This document shows, one piece after another, positions 62,195 through 64,000 of a stretch of 64,000 nt of DNA; within the stretch, counting starts at the first letter, position 1, and each line of letters opens with the position of its first letter. The stretch is from Euglena gracilis (taxonomy: Eukaryota; Euglenida; Euglenophyceae; Euglenales): contig CP154955.1 in assembly GCA_039621445.1 (NCBI GenBank), positions 56,452,619 through 56,516,618 of the forward strand, read 5' to 3'. Both the position numbers and the translations under genes were made by a program. The notes beneath the pieces were generated by a model. The model saw nothing but the letters and a program-made list of their open reading frames with translations. It was not told where the DNA came from and searched no databases.

Positions 62195-62360
62195 GCAAGG
62201 CTTCCACGGGTAAGCGCTGATGCGCATAGGTGAACGTTGTTGCCCACAGGTAAACACTGTTGCGGACAGGTTGACACCCTTGCCTAAGGGAAAATGCCGT
62301 CGTGTATAGGTAAACGCTGTTGCGCATGGCAAATGCTGTTGTGCACGGACAAACACAGGC
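62195..62360. repeat. ~23-bp minisatellite (GGTAAACGCTGTTGCGCA)
   Basis: About seven degenerate copies of GGTAAACGCTGTTGCGCA-like units at roughly 22-25 bp spacing. Confidence 0.8.
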
Positions 62361-63070
62361 GTGAAAATATTTTTTATTCCATTTTACATGCCGCATAGAA
62401 GTTTGCCTTGCTGGCTTTTGTTGTCTTGCTTGTCGATGGGCACTTCTCTGCGGAACATTGTGACTTCGAGACAGGTCATGACGGCTCACAAGCAGTTTGG
62501 AATCCTGACTTTTTGCTCTGCAGTCTCCGCACGTTCTCCGCACGTTCTCCGCAGAGACTGCGCAAAACGTGATTACTGGAGGCTCCGCACAGCCAGATGA
62601 CGTGGAGCCTCGTGGAGCCTGATTGGCTCGAGGATCCGCCAAGACTCTGTGAAGTCTCCTTCAGTCTGCGCTGTGCAGCATACACTCGCTGCTTTTGGCT
62701 CTCTTTTTGCCTCCGGCGTGTGAGTCCACTCATTAAAAAAAAAAAACAACATCGCATCCGGAAAAAATCAAATTTGATCGGGGGGTTGGTTGTTGGACGA
62801 GCCCGGCTGCGGACATGGGAGGAGGGAGATAGTGGCCCAGGCGGTTGCAGGGTCTGTAAATCACTGCAAACCCTGACTCGAAAATAATACTCAATGATAT
62901 TTTGTGGGAAACGTGAAGGTGTCTGGCATGAGCTTCACGATGGAGAAGATGTGACGGTTTGTCGCTGGGTATGAAACGCTGCAGAGTGATTCATACCCCC
63001 CGAGTGTATATCAACATTTTCATGCATCCCGGCAAAAGGGGTATTCCCGCTGCGAGCAGCCATTCTGGGG
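62361..63070. other. No supported gene
   Basis: Short direct repeat CCGCACGTTCT occurs twice at about 62527-62548 and an A-run at 62736-62746. No coherent coding frame. Confidence 0.4.
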
Positions 63071-63077
63071 ACGCCGC

Positions 63078-63268
63078 CTACTCAGCGTGTTCTGGGGACG
63101 AATGGGGCCGGGGAGGCCGCGTACCGGGTTGAGGCTTGGGGGCCCGCCGCGGCCACTTGGAGGAGTCGTGGGTGGCGCCGCACTTGCAGCAGAATTTCAC
63201 GGCCTCGTCCAGCACCGTGCCGCAGCCGCACACCGGGATGTGGTCGTCGAACCACACCTTGCCCCGCC
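63078..63268 (-). CDS. Zinc-ribbon C-terminal exon (gene Z2)
   Basis: The minus strand reads [20 protein letters not shown] and [17 protein letters not shown], then a Pro/Arg-rich tail to TAG 63078-63080. The C-G-C-G...KFCCKCG pattern is a zinc ribbon, analogous to the exon at 57.7 kb. The acceptor CGCAG lies immediately upstream at 63269-63273, where the intron is (CGCA)n microsatellite. Earlier exons would lie to the right, possibly outside the window. Confidence 0.65.
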
Positions 63269-63273
63269 CTGCG

Positions 63274-63304
63274 AGTGTGCGCGTGCGTGCGTGCGTGCGT
63301 GCGC

Positions 63305-63391
<87 letters not shown>

Positions 63392-63483
63392 TGGGTGTGT
63401 GGGTGGGTGGGTGGGTGGGTGGGGGGGGAGGTGCGGGTGGGGCGGCGGGCGGGCGGGGTGGGTGGGTGGGGGGGTGGGCGGGG

Positions 63484-63532
<49 letters not shown>

Positions 63533-63560
63533 TGCGTGCATGCGTGCGTGCGTGCGTGCG

Positions 63561-63608
<48 letters not shown>

Positions 63609-63660
63609 GGTGGGGGGGTGGGTGGGTGGGTGGGTGGGTGGGTGGGTGGGGGTGTGTGTG
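63274..63660. repeat. TGCG / GGGT / GT microsatellite block
   Basis: (GTGC)n 63280-63392, (GGGT)-rich 63393-63485, (GT)n 63486-63514, (GTGC)n 63515-63560, (GT)n to 63600 and (GGGT)n to 63655. Confidence 0.95.
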
Positions 63661-64000
63661 TTGCGTGTGTGAAAACAGGGTAAACCAAGACAACAAATTC
63701 ACATTATGGCGTTATTCCTTTTCAATTATTGAAATTCCGGTTCAATTTCGGGTTCTGTTTCGAGAAGATATGGCAAAAATGTGTTCGCATCGACACTCTC
63801 CCATAGACAAGCACATTTGCACAGGTCTGCACACTTTCCTCTCATTGTACCCACCACAGAGTCTTCAGGCCATTGCAAGCATAGAATGTGTATTGTATTT
63901 TCCGACATAAAATGCAGATGTGTCCACATTTTGGGCTTGAGATGCAGGAAATCCCACCCACCGGAAACATACACTCTCAGTCTTCCAACAGCTGATGGTA

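Noticed and set aside
1-64000. CRISPR arrays, bacterial operons, tRNA or rRNA genes
   Set aside because: No regular repeat-spacer array, no ribosomal sequence and no complete tRNA were seen; the only tRNA-like matches are the retrotransposon primer sites.

Overview
The window is eukaryotic nuclear DNA built almost entirely from transposable elements, simple-sequence DNA and intron-split coding islands. There is no operon, Shine-Dalgarno or CRISPR logic. Spliceosomal-type acceptors (one with a CTAAC branch point), a Ty3/gypsy chromovirus with a chromodomain, several LINEs and long dinucleotide and tetranucleotide arrays fit a protist or alga with a repeat-rich genome. The species cannot be named from the sequence.

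Layout. 1-7.7 kb (minus): coding islands reading N to C from 7.7 kb to the left edge, with an RRM-like segment, Cys/His finger-like exons, an exonuclease-endonuclease-phosphatase (APE-type) endonuclease and the start of a reverse transcriptase. This is a LINE-type polyprotein apparently interrupted by introns. 9.0-9.65 kb: a GC-rich, twice-frameshifted ORF of unknown function. 10.2-13.8 kb (plus): a very large LTR-retrotransposon Gag with an RRM-like C-terminus, broken off at a palindromic repeat cluster. 14.0-16.4 kb: a two-module 78-bp satellite. 16.4-22.4 kb (minus): more exon-like islands of unknown product. 23.2-23.5 kb: GA/TA arrays. 24.8-26.7 kb: LTR, primer-binding site and 5' part of gag of a chromovirus relative. 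27.2-29.6 kb: G-tract repeats and a series of long hairpins. 31.7-32.15 kb (minus): a small putative membrane protein.

32.3-40.2 kb (plus): a long RLE-type LINE whose ORF carries four 2A-like motifs ahead of the RT. Its RT is interrupted by a G-rich inverted-repeat insertion flanked by an 8-bp target duplication. 40.2-43.7 kb: three more 5'-truncated 3' ends of related LINEs, head to tail. 44.26-53.95 kb (plus): a chromovirus with LTR, duplicated initiator-tRNA-type primer site, 1325-residue Gag with two zinc knuckles, an in-frame UAG with a strong hairpin 3 nt downstream, then protease-RT-RNase H, integrase and chromodomain. It is followed at 54.1-57.6 kb by a long extra ORF of unknown function preceded by strong splice acceptors. 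57.6-64 kb: two minus-strand zinc-ribbon C-terminal exons next to microsatellite-filled introns, and a long (ATGT)n array.

Most promising for novelty: (1) the 2A-like array inside a LINE that has an RLE-type rather than an APE-type endonuclease; (2) the Gag UAG/hairpin readthrough arrangement; (3) the orphan third ORF downstream of the chromodomain; (4) the intron-split APE-type LINE. Most ORFs are frameshifted, so many copies are probably dead or the assembly contains indel errors.
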